Positions 62,468-64,000 of a DNA stretch of 64,000 nt are shown here, in pieces. Source of the stretch: Salinivirga cyanobacteriivorans (GTDB lineage Bacteria; Bacteroidota; Bacteroidia; Bacteroidales; Salinivirgaceae); NCBI RefSeq assembly GCF_001443605.1, contig NZ_CP013118.1, positions 752,225 to 816,224 of the forward strand. The letters are read 5' to 3'. The first letter of the stretch is position 1, and each line of letters starts with the position of its first letter. The translations under genes were made by a program, and so were the position numbers. The notes under the pieces are model-generated. The model worked only from the letters and a program-made list of their open reading frames with translations. It had not been told where the DNA came from and did not search any database.

Positions 62468-63577
62468 CTAAAATAACTTGTACTCACACAAACGGGTCTC
62501 AATTGGACCGTTAAACAACACTGTCCGCGAATTAGTTTTAAGACCTATGTTCCTTATAGCATGATCGTTACCAGACAAGACCCAGGCATCGTAACCTTTA
62601 AATTGCTGTTTCAAATGATCACCAAATCTCCGGTAAAGCCGATCGATTTCATGGGTTTTAACTCGCTTATCGTAAGGAGGATTTGTTATTATTGTTCCAC
62701 GCTCATCTTCACCCTGCACTGATTCAAAATCGCCGGTTTGCACAGCAATATACTTTTGTAAAAAAGCGCCCTGAATATTGGCTTTTGAAAACCCGATCTG
62801 TCGTGGAGAGTTGTCCACACCTAAAATTGGGACTTCAATTTTCTTTTGGTCATCCTCTTCCTGCACCAACTCCAGTGTTTTCCGATCAAAGTCATTCCAA
62901 TGCTCAAATCCGAACTGCGTGCGGTATGAGCCCGGTCTTATATTGGCTGCAATTAATGCCGCTTCTGTAAGTATGGTACCCGATCCACAAAACGGATCTA
63001 CGAGTTCATTCTGTCCTTTCCACCCGGTTTTCAGAACCATACCTGCTGCCAGTACTTCGTTGAGTGAGGCCTGGCCATGATGAGCCCTGTAACCTCTCTT
63101 AAAGAGCGCCTCTCCACTTGAGTTAAGTGAAATTGTACAGTTGTTATTACTTAAATATACATCTATGCGCACTTGCGGATTTTCTTTATCAACATTAGGT
63201 CTGCGTCCGGCTTTATCTGAAAAATAATCGGCAATGGCATCCTTGGTGCGTAGTTCAAGAAAATGCGAATGGTCAAAAATAGGTGAGTTTGCAGTGGCAT
63301 TAACCAAAATTGTTTTACGCACTTTAAAATACTGCCCCCAATCAATGGCACGTACCTGCTCATAAAAATCATTCTGATTTTCGATAGTAAACTCTTTAAT
63401 GGGCATCAAAACATTCAGGGCAGTACGTAATGCCATATTTGCGCGGTACATCATGGCTTTATCGCCTTCATAAGCCACAGCCCTTTTATGCGTCACGATG
63501 TTTTGTGCACCAATTTCCTTTAGCTCTTGAGCCAGTATGTCTTCAAGTCCGTGAAAAGTCTTTGATAATAGCTGCAT
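62468..63577 (-). CDS. THUMP-domain RNA (guanine-N2) methyltransferase, RlmL-like
   Basis: 369 residues from the ATG at 63577. That start is chosen because a perfect -7 element lies at 63615-63608, inside the longer frame from 63625, and because MQLLSKTFHGLEDILAQEL is the usual family N-terminus. Order: RlmL-type N-terminal ferredoxin-like and THUMP domains (about 1-155), then a Rossmann methyltransferase with SAM-binding LVDPFCGSGTILTEAA and the catalytic ITNPPYD motif (NPPY type, exocyclic amino group of guanine). It corresponds to the N-terminal half of RlmL (23S rRNA m2G2445) or the YpsC group. It has no RlmK-like second half. It is transcribed alone, away from floA's terminator. Confidence 0.9.
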   Translation of the reverse strand: MQLLSKTFHGLEDILAQELKEIGAQNIVTHKRAVAYEGDKAMMYRANMALRTALNVLMPIKEFTIENQNDFYEQVRAIDWGQYFKVRKTILVNATANSPIFDHSHFLELRTKDAIADYFSDKAGRRPNVDKENPQVRIDVYLSNNNCTISLNSSGEALFKRGYRAHHGQASLNEVLAAGMVLKTGWKGQNELVDPFCGSGTILTEAALIAANIRPGSYRTQFGFEHWNDFDRKTLELVQEEDDQKKIEVPILGVDNSPRQIGFSKANIQGAFLQKYIAVQTGDFESVQGEDERGTIITNPPYDKRVKTHEIDRLYRRFGDHLKQQFKGYDAWVLSGNDHAIRNIGLKTNSRTVLFNGPIETRLCEYKLF

Positions 63578-63607
63578 ATATGCAATTTGCTGATTAATAA
63601 ACCGCGA

Positions 63608-63615
63608 CAAAGGTA
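63608..63615 (-). promoter_or_regulatory. Candidate -7 element of the methyltransferase gene (TACCTTTG on minus strand)
   Basis: TACCTTTG matches TAnnTTTG exactly. Transcription would start near 63602, leaving about 25 nt before the ATG at 63577. A -33 TTTG is not obvious. The position argues against the upstream start at 63625. Confidence 0.45.
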
Positions 63616-63630
63616 ACAAAAACACATTAA

Positions 63631-63664
63631 AAAAAGCTGCCCAAAATGTGTTGGACAGCTTTTT
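63631..63664. terminator. Terminator hairpin between floA and the methyltransferase gene
   Basis: A 14-bp stem, AAAAAGCTGCCCAA (63631-63644) with TTGGACAGCTTTTT (63651-63664), one mismatch, 6-nt loop, flanked by A and T runs. On the minus strand it follows the floA stop by 23 bp and ends in a U-run, a good intrinsic terminator. Confidence 0.8.
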
Positions 63665-63687
63665 TGTGTTTATAAATTTTCTGGCAA

Positions 63688-64000
63688 TTATTCGTTATGT
63701 GGAATATCGCCATCGCTATCTTCATCTGCAATAGAATCACGCATTTTTGTATCGGCATCGATATTTTTCATGCGGTAATAATCCATTACACCTAAATTGC
63801 CTGAGCGGAAGGCTTCTGCCATTGCTTTTGGAATTTCTGCTTCGGCTTTAATAACTTTTGCACGCATTTCCTGGGCAAGGGCCTTATTCTCCTGCTCCTG
63901 TGCAACTGCCATAGCCCTGCGCTCTTCAGCACGAGCTTGTGCAATATTTTTATCGGCATCTGCCTGATCAATTTGAAGTCCGGCACCAATGTTTTTACCT
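63688..64000 (-). CDS. floA: Flotillin-like protein FloA, C-terminal part
   Basis: Minus-strand frame open from the window edge (64000) to the stop at 63688, 103 residues of the C-terminus. Diagnostic stretches are [20 protein letters not shown], an Ala/Glu-rich coiled coil ([20 protein letters not shown]) and [20 protein letters not shown]. FloA forms membrane foci that organise lipid-ordered domains. The frame extends beyond the edge, so the true start is outside the window; internal ATGs such as the one at 63912 are not starts. Confidence 0.93.
   Translation of the reverse strand, partial: GKNIGAGLQIDQADADKNIAQARAEERRAMAVAQEQENKALAQEMRAKVIKAEAEIPKAMAEAFRSGNLGVMDYYRMKNIDADTKMRDSIADEDSDGDIPHNE

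Noticed and set aside
63577-63625. Longer N-terminus for the methyltransferase
   Set aside because: The 16 extra codons cover a perfect TAnnTTTG element and lack homology to the family's usual start.

Overview
The window comes from a member of the Bacteroidota, probably an environmental Bacteroidales/Marinilabiliales-type organism; no finer placement is possible from sequence alone. The signs are a type IX secretion (T9SS) type-A sorting tail, secreted proteins beginning with a QPTTFNYQAVVRD head, many giant PAS/hybrid histidine kinases, few Shine-Dalgarno sequences, several TAnnTTTG-type -7 elements, and Bacteroidota-style ParAB, FloA, DUF5683 and HTH-less NtrC-type proteins.

Region 1 (1-1271, minus) is the N-terminal 423 codons of a carbon-starvation CstA-type transporter. 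Region 2 (1682-22080, plus) is a tandem family of six very large modular surface or secreted proteins. They share a signal peptide, the FNYQAVVRD head, HFTDGSSYTT segments and 3-5 copies of a 37-41 residue GGFAVGGL repeat. They then switch to one of two shaft types (17-residue NxFIG repeats or 14-residue YadA-like repeats) and to one of several C-terminal domains: S74 intramolecular chaperone in genes 1, 3, 5 and divergently 7; a phage-like G2-type tail in gene 4; a different globular tail in gene 2. Long stretches are identical at DNA level between paralogues (579 bp between genes 2 and 4, 213 bp between 3 and 4, 110 bp between 1 and 2), which makes the array a mosaic. A small T9SS-sorted protein lies between genes 5 and 7. 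Gene 7 is split by an intact 1498-bp IS256-family element with an 8-bp target duplication.

Region 3 (22106-47407) is a signalling island: seven PAS/REC histidine kinases, two REC-SpoIIE phosphatases and one CheB-CheR-PAS fusion, with no classical DNA-binding response regulator among them. Three kinases point left (minus) and seven genes point right in two blocks.

Region 4 (47545-52823, plus) holds a NatAB-type ABC exporter, then an apparent operon of a Ppx/GppA phosphatase, an NtrC-like sigma54 activator without a helix-turn-helix domain, and a SiaC-family (DUF1987) phosphoprotein. Region 5 (52820-62190, minus) holds a Mesh1-like alarmone hydrolase, a small exported protein, an MBOAT acyltransferase, two SGNH proteins and an MltD lytic transglycosylase (together resembling a peptidoglycan O-acetylation module), then DUF5683, ParB and ParA. 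Region 6 (62468-64000, minus) holds a THUMP/RlmL-like rRNA methyltransferase and the C-terminal part of the flotillin FloA.

The strongest candidate for an undescribed system is the mosaic, domain-swapping fibre array of region 2. The signalling island beside it is a possible, unproven, controller.
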